Assembly: GCA_030998225.1 (NCBI GenBank)
Contig: JAPYXD010000698.1
Coordinates: forward strand, 10,395,001-10,459,000
DNA from: Diplolepis rosae
Taxonomy: Eukaryota; Arthropoda; Insecta; Hymenoptera; Diplolepididae
DNA: 64,000 nt
Direction: 5' to 3'
Part shown: positions 11,461 to 22,731 of the stretch, piece by piece
Layout of the letters: every line of letters starts with the position of its first letter
How positions within the stretch are numbered: position 1 is the stretch's first letter
Translations under genes and position numbers: made by a program
The notes under the pieces: model-generated
Seen by the model: only the letters and a program-made list of their open reading frames with translations
The model's database searches: none
Told to the model about the DNA's origin: nothing

Positions 11461-12406
11461 TCCTTTTTCCTTTTCCATTTGATATCAAAAAATTTAGTAA
11501 CTTTTTGAAAATGTAGTTCACATCTACAATATTATAAAATTGACTTGAGCTTCAGTATTAAATTACAAATATTTTGGGGAACGACGATCGAATCGCGCGC
11601 CCTAGCCGCGTTCTAACTTGCGAGCTGCGCGCGAAGCTCGCGATTAGAATATGTCCGCGAAGCAGGCAGATTTTTTTGGTTACGATTTGGCAAATCAATA
11701 AAATATTTCCAGTTTATTCAAACAAAATTTGTTTGCCTTTACCAAAGGTCTTGGTTCATTTCACAAAAATGGTTTGATAATTAGGTGATTTGGTTTTCAT
11801 AGAAAGAGATTCTCGAGTGCCCAGTTAGATTTCAAGTAAGCATCTTTTGGTGAATTTAAATAGGAAGTCTTTTATAATTTCCATTGCTCTGAATAGACTC
11901 GACTTCTTGACGACTTCGCGACGCTTGACGTCGCCCCAACTTACGAGGGAAGGGAGGAATGTAGTACCTTGAAATGCAGATCTGTATTCCAGCTCCATTC
12001 ACAATGAAAACTGTAATTTCAGCCTTAGTTAGGTGATAACAAAAGACCGCTGATTAAGCTGAAAATCTGTCCTAGTAATTATAATTCTTTTTTCATTCGA
12101 TTTTCTGTACAATTTATCTAATGGAATAATAAACTGAACGATTATAATTATAAATGAAATATTATGCACCATAAACTGAAAGATTCCAAACTATTTTTCA
12201 GTTACTATTACCTTTTTTTATATAAATTCAGTAGAAATACTATTGAAAAAAACTCAAATCTATAAAACTACAAACTCAAACCGATATTAAGGCCCAATCG
12301 ACTCTAATATAATTGCAACTTTCAAGCGATTCGAATCTCCTTTAAGAGATTCGAATGCTAAAAAAAAAGACCAAATTCGGACCAACATTTTGAGAATTTG
12401 AATATT
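11461..12406. other. No gene; short GC-rich patch
   Basis: A compact GC-rich patch at 11575-11665 is full of CGCG and AAGCTCGCG-type self-complementary words and stands out from the AT-rich surroundings. A frame runs through it but has no recognisable domain. The rest is AT-rich; TTAA-adjacent palindromic words near 12285-12360 look like fragments of the element family that follows. Confidence 0.5.
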
Positions 12407-12934
12407 TTAAGGAGGTTCGACCGTGGCTAGGGAGCCCTCGGAAAACTCAATTAATTACCACTTCAAAAAATGTTAATGCAGTTGTTCAATACATAATATT
12501 AGAGAAAAATGTTCGCTTTATGGAGAAAATTTTTAAAAATGTAACAAATGTCTTTTTTATAAAAGTTACTCTAGTTCAAAGTTCAATGCAATTTTTTCCA
12601 AGTCCACTCTTTACAAATGATCGGGTTTTAAGGAGTGATTGCCCATTTTCTTCTCTAAATAATTTTAAAAGACTCAACCGTATTAGATTTTTGAATTAAT
12701 ATCTTATTTTCTAACTGCTAATCAGAAATGTTGAAAAATTGAATAAGTTTTATAAACAAATCGCTTTAGTTCAAAAATCAGAGAAACTCACCTAACTAAT
12801 TTGAAATTAATTAAAAACGTTAAGATGGCGAAGTCTTTTTAAATTATTTAGAGAAGAAAATGAGCAATCACTCCTTAAAATCCGATCATTTTCAAAAAGT
12901 AAACTTGGAAAAAACTGCAATGAACTTTGACCTA

Positions 12935-14125
12935 CACGGACAAACTTTTTATAGCAATGTACACTACCGGTCAGAATTATTTGTTCACCTGCTGTTTTAG
13001 CTATTCTTAAAATGTCTTAATTTTTATAATAACAAGTTGAAGTTTCTTTTCTCATGATAGCATAGAATTTAATAAAATTTTGCATCTAATGAGCCCAACT
13101 TAAAGGCAAAATGATAATTTTATAAGAATATATTGCCAAAAACGTCAAATTTCGATCTTTTTGAAAAATATTAATAACACCAAAATTAATTAAGATTTTT
13201 AAACCTTTTTGGTCTCATTTTGAAGGTTACTCTTCATAGTATTTTGTTAACTTATCAAGATATTTTTAGAATTTTTCTTTTGGATTCTACCCTGGGATCA
13301 AACATGGTACAAAGAAGTCGTAAAATTTCAAATAAAGACAGTAATCTATAAATCAATTTAGAAAATCCAAAATATTACCATTTTCATAAATATTCTCAAA
13401 TTTTATTAAAATATGATACACATTGGTCTTTAAAAATTTCTTGTATAAGTAGCTACACATTCTTAAAATTTTACGACCTTTTTGTATCATGTTTGACCCC
13501 GGGTAGAATCCAGGAAAAAAAATCTGAAAATATCTTGATTAGTTAGAAAAATACTATGCAAGCCTACCATTTAAATGAGACCAAAAACTTTAAAAAATCT
13601 TAATTAATTTTAGAGTTGTTAATATTTTTCAGAATGATTGAAATTAGACGTTTTTTGAAATATATTTTAATAAAATTAACATTTCGTCTCTAACTTATGC
13701 TCACTAAATGCAAAATTTTATTAACTTTCATGTTATGCCAGGGAAAAAAATTTCAACTTGTTATTACAAACATTAAGACACTTTAGGAATAGCTGAAACA
13801 ATAAGTGAACAAATAATTTCAACCGTCAGTGTATGTTTTATTTTATATTGATGATTCGAAAAAATATTGTGAATCTAGGGAAAATTGAAGTACAATGGTA
13901 ATTATCCTAGTGGACTGGAAATTTTTCGCAGTCAAAATACCAAAGATTCGAAAAATTATACAAAACTTTAGTATATGTATAGTAAAGTTCGATACAATCT
14001 ATAGTAAATGATCATATAGTTCATCGAAAGTTCAGTATTTCACTGTTAAAAATTTTTATTATAACACGTTTTTTCCTAAATTGAAACATACTTTAACAAA
14101 AATTGTAAACTTGGGTTTCTCCGTG
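12935..14125. mobile_element. TA element of the CACGGAG group (middle shell)
   Basis: The left end is CACGGACAAACTTTTTATAG and the right end GGGTTTCTCCGTG, with TA at 12933-12934 and 14126-14127. Its own sequence is short; most of its length is the inserted Tc1-like palindrome. The right part shares TTCCTAAATTGAAA with the palindrome at 4201-4491. Confidence 0.8.
12962..13831. mobile_element. Tc1-like long palindrome (innermost insert)
   Basis: TA at 12960-12961 and 13832-13833 flank an 870-bp palindrome starting CACTACCGGTCAGAATTATT. The opposite end reads the same on the minus strand with scattered differences (CACTGACGGTTGAAATTATT). CACTACCGGTCA-type ends are typical of Tc1-like elements. 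Arms of over 400 nt face each other across a short centre near 13390, so a transcript would form a long hairpin. There is no coding frame. Confidence 0.88.
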
Positions 14126-14293
14126 TACAGTAATTCTCACTAAAAAACACATTTGTTAAATTTTTTAATTTTTTCTCGATAAAGCGAACATTTTTTTCTA
14201 ATATTATATAATAAACAACTGCATTAACATTTTTTGAAGTGGTGATTAATAGAATTTTCCAAAGGCTTCCTAGGAATAATCAAATCTTCTTAA

Positions 14294-14510
14294 AAGAGGT
14301 TCAAATCACTTGAAAGTTTAAATTCAGTAAAAATACCTACATTCGATCTAAACAAACTATTTTGTAAAATAAGCCAAGATTTTTGGTTGAATTAATTAAG
14401 ATATTTGTTTAATCAGAACAAATCGTAGTTAAACAAGCCATCTTTGCTTGTATGAAACAATTTAGTTAAATCAAACAAAAATAATTTGTTGAAGAAATTT
14501 TCTGTGAAAA
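14294..14510. repeat. AT-rich dispersed repeat around a tRNA-like core
   Basis: Text of the type TTTGGTTGAATTAATTAAG and AACAATTTAGTTAAATCAAA recurs near 16720-16880 and 51518-51687. The first two places also carry a tRNA-like sequence, so this may be the body of a tRNA-linked short element. Confidence 0.45.
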
Positions 14511-14524
14511 AAGGAACGCTTCCA

Positions 14525-14595
14525 CTCCGCTGGGTATCGAGCCCAGGTCCTTTCGATTGCCGGTCGAATGCTCTGTCATCTGAGCTACGGAGGTT
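14525..14595 (-). tRNA. tRNA-like sequence (tRNA pseudogene or SINE head)
   Basis: On the minus strand a near-complete cloverleaf can be drawn. The D stem is GCTC/GAGC, the anticodon stem TTCGA/TCGAA with a 7-nt loop, and the T stem CTGGG/CCCAG with loop CTCGATA. The acceptor stem pairs at five of seven positions. The loop CCGGCAA puts GGC in the anticodon position (alanine-like), but position 33 is C rather than the invariant T. The B box is degenerate (GGCTCGATACC). A T6 run about 10 nt downstream could end Pol III transcription. A second, partial copy lies near 16472-16499 with similar following text, which favours a dispersed tRNA-derived repeat over a working tRNA gene. Confidence 0.6.
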
Positions 14596-14639
14596 AAAAC
14601 AACTAAAGATTCAGTTGAATCAAACAAAACATTGTTTAA

Positions 14640-15303
14640 GGTAGTCAATCCACGAAAATTAGACCTCAGGCAAAAATAGATAATTATGCTTTCAAGACTA
14701 GCAATATTATTATTGAAGGGCTATTTCGGAAGAGAAAAGATTAATTTTCATGAAAAGAATAAAAAAAAAATAATAATTTTATTAATAAATTGTTTTCTTG
14801 CCCCAACTTTGTTTCTCATCGCTTCTTACCAAATTTAAAAAAATTATGCGATTTTAATGGATTACAAATCACTTTTTCAAGAAAAATATTCCCTACAACT
14901 TAACCATATCCAATTTTCGAAAATTAATAAATTATTATCAAATTCAGCAATTTGTTTATAAAAACTTCGTTTTGGAAAATGTTTTTTTAATGCTTTTAGC
15001 CATTAAAGAATTTATTTTTAAAAATCAGAAACGGTGAAGTTGTGGGAAATCTTTTCTCTAAAAAAATGATTCATGATTTATTAGAATCGCATAATTTATT
15101 AAAATTTGGTAAGAAGCGATAAGAAAAAAAGTTGGGGCATAAAGAAAATTTATTAATAAAATTATTTTTCTATATTTCAAATTTTTTTCATGGACATTCA
15201 TTTTTTCTCTTAAAAAATAGCTCTTCAATAATAATATTGCTATTCTTGAAAGCAAAATTATCTATTTTTACCTGTGGTCTAATTTTTGTGGATGAAAACT
15301 ACC
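14640..15303. mobile_element. TTAA foldback MITE (GGTAGTT family), copy B
   Basis: A 664-bp palindrome between TTAA at 14636-14639 and 15304-15307. The arms share AGACCTCAGGCAAAAATAGA and GCAATATTATTATTGAA with copy A. It is non-coding. The arms have diverged more than those of copy A, so this copy looks older. Confidence 0.9.
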
Positions 15304-15307
15304 TTAA

Positions 15308-16440
15308 CTCGATATCAATGAATTTAATTGATTGACCCAACTAAATATTTATTGCATCAAACAAACTTTTATTTGAGTTTAATGTGGATGCAATCAAGGT
15401 ACGTAGAAAAAAATGAAGTTTTGAGATGAAGTGTTTGAAACTGGACGTGGGAGAAGTTGAAGTGGGAGGCGTAGTTAGGCCAATATTTTTCTTCGGCTTT
15501 ATCCAATGATCGTCCTCGCAGATGGTGGCTCTGCAGATGCGACGACTAGTTTCCAGCTTCCACGAGGTGGAAAGATAAAACGACTCGTGATGCAGTACGC
15601 GCACATTCTATACGTACGACCTCACTTTGCTACGTTATTCCTGGCTCGGGAGTCGGGACTCCGGACGGTTTATAACCGTTTATAACCTGAAACCCGATTC
15701 CTCTGAACGACTTTGAAAGTTACTATCCGCTTACTCTGCAGAGAGAAGAGAAGAGAAGAGAAGAGGCGAAGAGCAATAGAAGAGAGTTTTTCGATCGGCG
15801 ATGGACGATGTAATGGCCTGGTGACACGCGATAAAGAAGACTTCTTATTTCCCTCTTTAATTATATAAAAAAACCAGTAAAATAAACTAAATGGTAGTCG
15901 CAAAATTACATTTCAAGATGGTCCATGGGGCTCTAAAAGTGCCACTTTATTACTGATACAATTTACAGTAATTTTATCATCATTTTTTCAGTTTCTTTTT
16001 CCCAGATAAAAAGGACATCATTTTTTACCGTTTTCTGAAATGCATATTTTTAAAAGGACTGTTTCTTCTGATTTTTTGAAATTCTATTTTTCTTAAGTGA
16101 AAATATTCCAATCTCGTTGATTTACATGCAGAAAAACGATTCGTAAAATTTAGAGGAAATTTGGTGTCCATTTTAAATTGAGTTAAAAAAATAGATTTTC
16201 TGTAGGTTTTACTTAGCGTCTAGTAGAATCTACAAAATAGGGAAAAATCAAAATTTAGTAGATTTTACTGGAAGGATTTGTAAAATATACAGAAATTCTG
16301 TAGATTAAACTGAATTTTTTGTGAAATCTATTAAAATGTCAAGTTGGAAAAATGAATACCAAACTTCTTGTAAATTTTACGAAACTTTTTTCTGTGTATA
16401 TGTCTCAATGTTATAAATAAAATATTTTAAAAATTTGAAA
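15308..16440. other. No gene; GC island and GAGAA run
   Basis: From about 15400 to 15830 the DNA is richer in G and C and nonrepetitive. A minus-strand frame (15341-15604) runs through it but has no recognisable domain. A short AGAAG/AGAGA run lies at 15739-15766. The rest, to 16440, is AT-rich without structure I can support. Confidence 0.5.
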
Positions 16441-16471
16441 ATCTTTCTATGGAAGAAAAGACGCCCTCGAT

Positions 16472-16499
16472 TGCGCTGGGATTCGAGTCCAGGTCTTTC
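16472..16499 (-). repeat. tRNA-like fragment (T arm)
   Basis: On the minus strand ACCTGGACTCGAATCCCAGC keeps the T arm of the sequence at 14525-14595, with a better B-box core (GACTCGAATCC). The D and anticodon arms are missing. The following GTCTTTTCTTCCATAGAAAG resembles the text downstream of the first copy, so both belong to one dispersed family. Confidence 0.55.
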
Positions 16500-16961
16500 A
16501 AAAATTTCAAATTCAATTAATGAATTTGAAGTTATAAATAAATACCAAATATTTACGAACTAATTGTTAGACATTTTCAAGTGAAATTATTGATAATGAG
16601 ATATTCGAGAATATAGAATCTTTATGAAACTGACAGCTAAAATTCTTCTATAGAATTTAACTTAAAGAGTAATTGTAAACATGAAAATTTAAAAGACTTT
16701 AAAAATATACTGTAGGCTTAACAAAAACTTGTTTGATTCAAACACATTTTTTTGAAGGATATAAAGAAATATGAGATTATTCCAGAAAAATTTAGTTAGG
16801 TAATAAAAAGTTTGCTTTATTCAACCAAAAACGTTGGTTCATCAAACAAAATGTTATGGTGAAATCAAATTTTTTCTGAACTAACCAAACTATAATAATA
16901 TGTATACAAATTACATTTTTACATGATTTATCCATGTGAATCCCAAAATAAATGGTCTTAA

Positions 16962-17281
16962 GACCAATGATCAACCAGACCACCTTACCAAATTTCTGTA
17001 AAAGTTCATCCAAAACAAGTTTCTGATTTTGCAAAATATCTTCCTGAAAATTTGTAAAATACAACAAAAGACTATAAAAAAAAATTTCACAATTAACTCT
17101 AATTATCGATAAGTTTTCCAATTTTTTTTCCAAAATTTTACTAAAAAGAATTTAACATACGTGTTGTCTTTTGCTACGCTTCTCAAATTTTCAGAAAGGT
17201 GTTTTGTATAAATTAAAAAAGTGATCTTACACAAACAAGTTAATGTATAACTTAGTCACAAGGTTCAATGAATCCATGGCC
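16962..17281. mobile_element. TTAA MITE (GGCCATGGATC family), copy 1
   Basis: A 320-bp palindromic element between TTAA at 16958-16961 and 17282-17285. The ends read GACCAATGATCAACCAGACC and the complement of GGCCATGGATTCATTGAACC. The interior shares AAAATATCTTCCTGAAAATTT and CGATAAGTTTTCCAATTTTT with the copies at 43199-43933. It has no coding capacity. Confidence 0.85.
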
Positions 17282-17285
17282 TTAA

Positions 17286-18285
17286 CCTTTCACCAAAAAA
17301 TAATCTTTGCAGCCAATTTTTTTGTTTCAAAAATAGATTTTCATAAATTGAAATTTTTTTGTAAATTCAACAAAATATACCATTGGCGCAACAAGGTAAT
17401 TTGATCATAAAAATACCAATGAAATATTTCTGCTAATTCTAAAAGCCCTTTTCTCAGTGTTAATTATTGTAAATGTGAAGATCAGATTTTTTCATAAAAT
17501 TCACTTATGATTATCATTGCCCTATTACGCAAATCAGAATGCGTGCGTTAGATGCATTTTGATGAAGGGTACCCTGTCAAGTGACTCTAGTAGTTGAAAA
17601 TTAATTCTAAAGTGCCAAAATATAGACGAAGTGCTGCACAAGGTCGTGCGTGTGGACATGCGTTTGCAGAGTGGGCTGTTGCAATAGAAACAAGAGTCTG
17701 TTCCATAAACCGTAGCATAAACCGTGGCTCATTGGGCGGCTAGTCGACGTGGCTGCGTTTCACACTATCGCGTCACGAGTGGCGGATAAATACGAGGTAC
17801 GACTCGCAGCACTTTACTAGAGAGTAAGTGTAGGTTGCTCATAATGCTCATGTGGCGTGGGTGCAAATTACTGCGAGGTGTGTTTACGTGTACCGCTGGC
17901 TCATGCATATGAAGCATGCAGATCACTATATGAACACAACCATTTTACTCATTCCTAAGAGATCTGCTAAGGTATTTCTACTCATGGCGTGCAACGATCG
18001 ACTCTTAAGGAGGAAAAGAGGAAAAATACTTTTTAAAAGGTCCCTTATTGTTAGAATAGTTAGTTATCACAATGTTGAGAAGTTTCACACCTATTTAGAA
18101 TCGCAAACCTTCATTTACGACTTTTAGACTTTAGTTAGTTCACCATGTATTATATAATTCTGCAAACTAAATAGGAAACACAACGGCTTAAAAGTTCGAT
18201 TTTAGAAAAATAATTGTTTTTGAGAAGGTAACATGCGAAATTATTCGCTTTTTCCTTGTCTCTTAGTAGTATTTTCGTTTGTGGT
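17286..18285. other. No gene; GC-richer stretch 17560-17900
   Basis: The 17560-17900 interval is GC-richer and nonrepetitive and could be regulatory. A 91-codon frame from 17852 begins at a GTG and has no domain I recognise. The rest is AT-rich. Confidence 0.5.
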
Positions 18286-18289
18286 TTAA

Positions 18290-18649
18290 GGGCATGTGAT
18301 ACTTGAGAAATTAGCAAATTTTATTGATTTTAGGTTTCTACATGTTCGTATCTAAAGTACATAAAATTTTCCTTTCAAAATTTTGAAAATGGTAGATAAG
18401 ATGAAAACGGACGTAAATAGACTACTTTTGGATTCGAAATTGAAAAAAAGGTCAATTTTTGCAAAATATATCGGAAAAAATCTTTTTATTGTCAAAACCA
18501 AAAGTAGTTTATCTATACTTCGGTTTTAATCTTCTCCATCATTTTTCTAATTTAGAAAACTAATTTTTATGTTTTTTGGATGTAAACATATAGAAATTGG
18601 ACCAAATTGTTCACATGAACTTACTACTTTTCTTAAGTATCACATGACC
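18290..18649. mobile_element. TTAA MITE (GGGCATGTGATAC family), copy 1
   Basis: A 360-bp palindromic element between TTAA at 18286-18289 and 18650-18653. The ends are GGGCATGTGATACTTGAGAA and the complement of GGTCATGTGATACTTAAGAA. The arms share AAAAGTAGTTTATCTATACT-type text. A second copy interrupts a protein relic at about 61681-61962. Confidence 0.9.
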
Positions 18650-18749
18650 TTAATTTGTATTTTTCTGATAAAGCGAAGAGGAAAATCGAAAAGGGAAAAA
18701 AAATGGCTCGTGAAGCAAAAGCTAACTTTATTAACCTTAACAAATCCTA

Positions 18750-18921
18750 CACTGAGAAAAAAATGCTATTGAATCAAAAGCATGTATACTATGAATTCAT
18801 AAAAATATACTACAAGAACCAATCAATATGTTACTAATTCTATAGCATATTGATTTGAATCCATGATATACATGCTTTTGGAAAGAAATGCTTTTGATTC
18901 AATAGCATTTTTTTCTCACTG
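18750..18921. mobile_element. TA MITE with 30-bp TIRs (CACTGAG group)
   Basis: A 172-bp element with ends CACTGAGAAAAAAATGCTAT and CAGTGAGAAAAAAATGCTAT (the latter on the minus strand). The match continues for about 32 bp with one mismatch. It is flanked by TA at 18748-18749 and 18922-18923. The interior is itself partly palindromic. Confidence 0.9.
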
Positions 18922-18934
18922 TATGAAAATTTCC

Positions 18935-19640
18935 TGAAGGAAAAATGTTACCTTCCACATTCTCATTTTATGAGAATTTATTGGTTTTATGTGGAAAATC
19001 ACTTTCGGAATTTCCATCAAATCTTTACGCTTTGAGACCTCTTGAGTTAGAGAAAACGGTTTTTACGAAAGTGTCTGTCAGCCAATGGTTCTGGTTTTAA
19101 GCACAAGAAATGTTTTTGTAAAAATAGAAAATTCAATTTTCCCGCTAAATTAGACGATATATACCAAGAAAGAATATAAATTTATATAATTTTTAGAAAT
19201 CACCTTTTTAGTCTTTCTTAATTGAAAGACATTATTTTTTTAACATTATTTATTTGATTTAAAAAAATATTTATTTGTTTCAAATACAATACCGGCAAAA
19301 ACTTAAGAAAGAATTTATTTAATTTTATTACCTTGAACAAAGACAATTTTTTCTTTAAATTCTTTGACCGTATGCGCAAATTTGTTTCATTCAAAGAATT
19401 TTTTTTTTAATCAAAGAAACTTTTTTCTGGGTCTACGGCAAAAATGTTAAGAAACAAAATTCTTTATCAAAAAGATCTACAGATTCCTTGGTGATCATTT
19501 TTTCATAGAAGTTATATTTTTTGTTCAATAATGAAAAATGTTATTAAAAATAAAAACCTTTGGTTTCCAAAAAGACTATACGAGATAGGAAAAAAAATTT
19601 CCAGACAAAATTGTTTACCTCAATAAGATATACAAATTTA
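18935..19640 (-). repeat. Family A, decayed copy 4, reversed
   Basis: At 18955-19080 the minus strand gives AAAACCAATAAATTCTCATA-type and AAAGCGTAAAGATTTGATGG-type text, ending at AGACACTTTCGTAAAAACCG. From about 19440 to 19640 further family A units (GATCTACAGATTC, ATACGAGATAGG) appear. The sequence between is AT-rich and less clearly related. Confidence 0.6.
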
Positions 19641-20453
19641 CTTCAGACCTCTTTTTGATCGAACACGTAATAATCATTGCCAAGCGACGAAAGACTCTTT
19701 TCTGTTTTTACAAGAATCAGTTGCAAAGAACCAAATGTAAATTTTTTTACAATACTTTTTAGTAATCAGTCCTGTTTTCCCAATCTCCATTTTTCTTCGT
19801 TTATATTTATGTCACACTAACAATAAATTAAATTTTTCGGAATATGGAACCACATACCTATTTCGAATACGAAGAATAAAAAATAATAATTGAAGGTATG
19901 ATAACTCCTTATCTTTTGTGTCGTGAATGATTTTCAAATTTGCAACACATATTTTCAATAGTTGTCACACATGATCAATTTTTTATTTTTGCTGTAGAAA
20001 TCCAAATGCACTTTTCATTGCATATTGAATAAATTTCCATGTGATATCGAAGGTAATGTTGATAAACTTTATCTGTTGTTTTCTAATTAGAATAATTGTT
20101 TCATCATTTAAAGATTTAATTGGGCAATGATTTCTAGAAATTATTTTGTTTTATAAATTATGCCAGTGAAGTTTAGTTTCATTGGATATTGGAATATTTT
20201 ACGACTCTAAAAATTCAATGCAGCTTCAATTTAAACTTGAGTTATAAAAAACAGCTGTTTTATAATTAAATTAGGTGGTTCAGTTCGAAATTTTTGCCAC
20301 TGTCTACATTATCGGAGGATCATTTAAATTTTATAATTAAAATGACCACTTCACATTTCCCTTAAACACTATAATTATTGCAAAATTAAGGCATTTACTT
20401 TGTGCAGTTCCTATTGCCATTACTCTTTTACTTTTCTTTTTTATTAATGTTTC
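19641..20453. other. No gene; AT-rich
   Basis: AT-rich DNA without a supported frame, element end or repeat. It leads directly to the mariner relic. Confidence 0.55.
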
Positions 20454-20536
20454 TACACAGTGTGTCCCAAAAATAACCGAACTTTTTGGATATAGAATAA
20501 GATGCACATTATATTAACTTTGAAAGTTATTATTTA

Positions 20537-21060
20537 TTAAAAATAGGTTCCATTAGACTCAATACAACGTTAAGAACGATCAACCAGCGCATGAATAGAT
20601 TTTTTTATGTCATTTATAGGAATGTTCTTCAGCACCTCGGTTACGGCTGCTTGAATGGCTGGGATATCATCATAAAATGCTCCTTCCATCTTGGTTTTCA
20701 GTTTTGGAAATAGAAAATAGTCACATTGGTGATAGATCAGGCGAATACGGAGGGTGGTTGATGAGAAAAATCCGTTTTTTCATCAAAAATTCGTTGACTT
20801 TTTTGGTCTTCATTTAACTGATGTGGAACAAAACGTGCACAGACCTTTCTTTTACCCAAGTCTTCAGTTAAAATTCTCCAAATAGTGTTTTTACTCGTAT
20901 TTAATTCCTCACCCAACATTCTCATAGTAAAGTTTGCATCGATACCAATGATTTTACGGACTTTTTCCACCAATTCAGCACGATTACTAACTTCTGGACG
21001 ACCTGGCCTTAGGTCGTCATTTAAATCCTCACGACCACCCAAGTGCGAATTGCCGAAGGT
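20537..21060 (-). pseudogene. mariner transposase fragments
   Basis: The minus strand from about 21055 to 20737 encodes the second helix-turn-helix region of a mariner transposase, with RPGRPEVSNRAELVEKV, LGEELNTSKNTIWRILTEDL and GKRKVCARFVPHQLNEDQK. A C-terminal piece follows in another frame, 20770-20537, with CDYFLFPKLK (the region of the third catalytic aspartate), AVTEVLKNIP and a terminal CIESNGTYF. The segment carrying the first two catalytic aspartates is deleted between them, and a TAA interrupts the C-terminal piece. The N-terminal DNA-binding domain is replaced by unrelated GC-rich sequence. The gene cannot make an active enzyme. Confidence 0.88.
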
Positions 21061-21062
21061 GA

Positions 21063-21483
21063 TAAAACGGCACAATATTGGCCCAATCTCGGCAGCCAAG
21101 AGTCGGCCATTGTTATTGGGCCAGTGTCACTCTTTGCATCGGTCAAGTGCTGGGCCGACGACGGCGGCCTTTTTCGACTGTTTAAATTTACCGACCTTCA
21201 GCCGAAACTTGGACCAGTATCGGCCCTATACCAAGCCGATTGTCATTTTTACTATGGCATCCAGTTCTGAAAGTAGAAGAGCCAGAGTCGGGCTCATGGA
21301 CGGCACATTACTGGGCCATGTGTCACTTTTACCACGGCAAACCATCCTGGAATTGAGAAAACCAGAGTTCGGCACAGCATTGGCCCGTTGCTGTGCCGAA
21401 AACAAGTGCTGGCGGCCAGAGTTTGGGCCAGCATTGGCCGCCAAGTGCATACCGGAGTTATCATTCCAGCAACGGCACGATAT
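21063..21483 (+). repeat. GC-rich diverged repeat inside the mariner
   Basis: The block is much richer in G and C than anything near it. It repeats variants of GGCCA, GGGCCAGTGTCACTCTTT, TGTCATTTTTACTATGGCAT and TGTCACTTTTACCACGGCAA at about 21125, 21241 and 21321. That is a diverged tandem structure with units of roughly 80-115 bp. A long plus-strand frame (20885-21496) through it and the antisense transposase has no recognised domain and is most likely chance. Confidence 0.7.
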
Positions 21484-21577
21484 TGTATCTTTTTAATGCT
21501 GCAAATTTTCAATAGATGGTGCTGCATGTTTTATGATTTAAATATAAAGTTCGGTTATTTTTGGGACACACTGTGTA

Positions 21578-22727
21578 TGATTACAAGCAATGCTTTTTAA
21601 GAATAATTTACCATTCCTGCACACCCAACTCTTATCTTTTTATTTATCTAATACTATACCTATCTAACTTTTGATTTCCACATAAGAAGATCAGAAAATC
21701 AAGTGTATACATTGTAACATTTATTTGTATCCCTATTTCCACGTAGTTCCACGTTCATTAAGTTTGAGATAAAAGTCAATTTGAAAAACCTCGCTCTGGA
21801 AATAATCATCTTGAGAAGCATTGATCACGCCAGCTGTTCGAGTCATTAACTTATCTATTCGTCTAGCGAATAAGACTTGGACACATAAATAAAAGAAACC
21901 TACCAGTGAAAATGTTATCTCGAGAATTCCATCAGAAATGAGGGAGTAAATAAGAATAGCAATAATCCCTTGAGAAAAGCCAATCCAAAGGGTGGCTCGA
22001 AACTTTGAGAAGTGACTGACAGGGAGATATAGGATAAAATGGAGAAGGGTAGGCGGAGTAGTCTTAATGCAAAGGACAGAAAATAAACCTCGAATTTGGC
22101 GTTATCTACTGTCGGGAGCTGACATTAACTTCAGGTAGAAAGACAGTGTCGAGCATTTTGAAAGGGTGAGAAACCGCGAGGTGCAAGTGCCAATCGATTG
22201 GGTCGAGACGAAATGCATCATGGTCATCGACCTTCTTCAGCATCTGTTGCCACTTGAACAACTCGCTACGATAACTCACGACATTTGACTCCCATTAAAT
22301 TTGGCTCGACCCGGAAGTCGTAACTGTCGACTAGGCGATGAAGGTCGGCAAACTAAGGTGGAGTTTGCATGAACTTATAATATCATGTGCGAAACCACCT
22401 CCAACAGTATTTGAATACGAAAATCAGTATCTAGAGACGGAACACGTTCCTGCAAATTTATGGTTAGAAAAGCAAATTGAAATATCTTTGATTTAGCCTT
22501 TAGACCCTTCATTTTCAATATTTAATTACAAATAATATCAAAATATATTTAATTTGTATCGGATCTTACTCTCTAAAGCTGAATTAATGAGTATTAACTA
22601 ATTCAGAGAAAAATGAACTAATGTATTTGTCAAAATGCGTTGACTTTCAATTAGTAAGAAATTTCAACTATAAATTAGTTTAATATGCCAAAATAACAAA
22701 ATGAATAAAAATTCTTTAAATTTTAAC
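21578..22727. other. No gene; GC-richer stretch 21990-22440
   Basis: The middle of this interval is GC-richer and nonrepetitive, without a long frame; it may be regulatory. Near 22569-22680 a sequence starting ACTCTCTAAAGCTGAATTAA resembles an ATTAGT variant of the AATCAGT MITE family, but its ends are unclear. Confidence 0.5.
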
Positions 22728-22731
22728 TTGA

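Larger units (their letters stand above)
12411..14289. mobile_element. TTAA foldback element (outer shell of a triple nest)
   Basis: TTAA at 12407-12410 and 14290-14293 flank arms starting GGAGGTTCGACCGTGGC and ending with a decayed complement. The text CACTTCAAAAAATGTTAATG near 12461 is mirrored near 14220-14245. Inside it sits a TA element (12935-14125), which in turn holds a Tc1-like palindrome (12962-13831). The TTAA flanks suggest piggyBac-type mobilisation. A short relative of the ends is at 51767-51868. Confidence 0.8.
20456..21575 (-). mobile_element. mariner element, internally rearranged
   Basis: Terminal inverted repeats of about 30 bp beginning CACAGTGTGTCCCAAAAATA match perfectly at both ends. 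TA duplications lie at 20454-20455 and 21576-21577. The 1,120-bp interior holds transposase remnants on the minus strand and a GC-rich repeat block (about 21040-21500) in place of the N-terminal coding part. Perfect TIRs with a ruined gene suggest mobilisation in trans, with the rearrangement already on board, or recent insertion followed by local change. Confidence 0.92.

Noticed and set aside
14466..14648. 60-codon minus frame with a TGNRKDLGSIPSG stretch
   Set aside because: It is a translation of the tRNA-like sequence.
17852..18127. 91-codon frame
   Set aside because: GTG start, no domain, and chance-like composition in its second half.
20885..21496. 203-codon plus-strand frame
   Set aside because: It is antisense to mariner transposase and then runs through the GC-rich repeat; no domain is seen.
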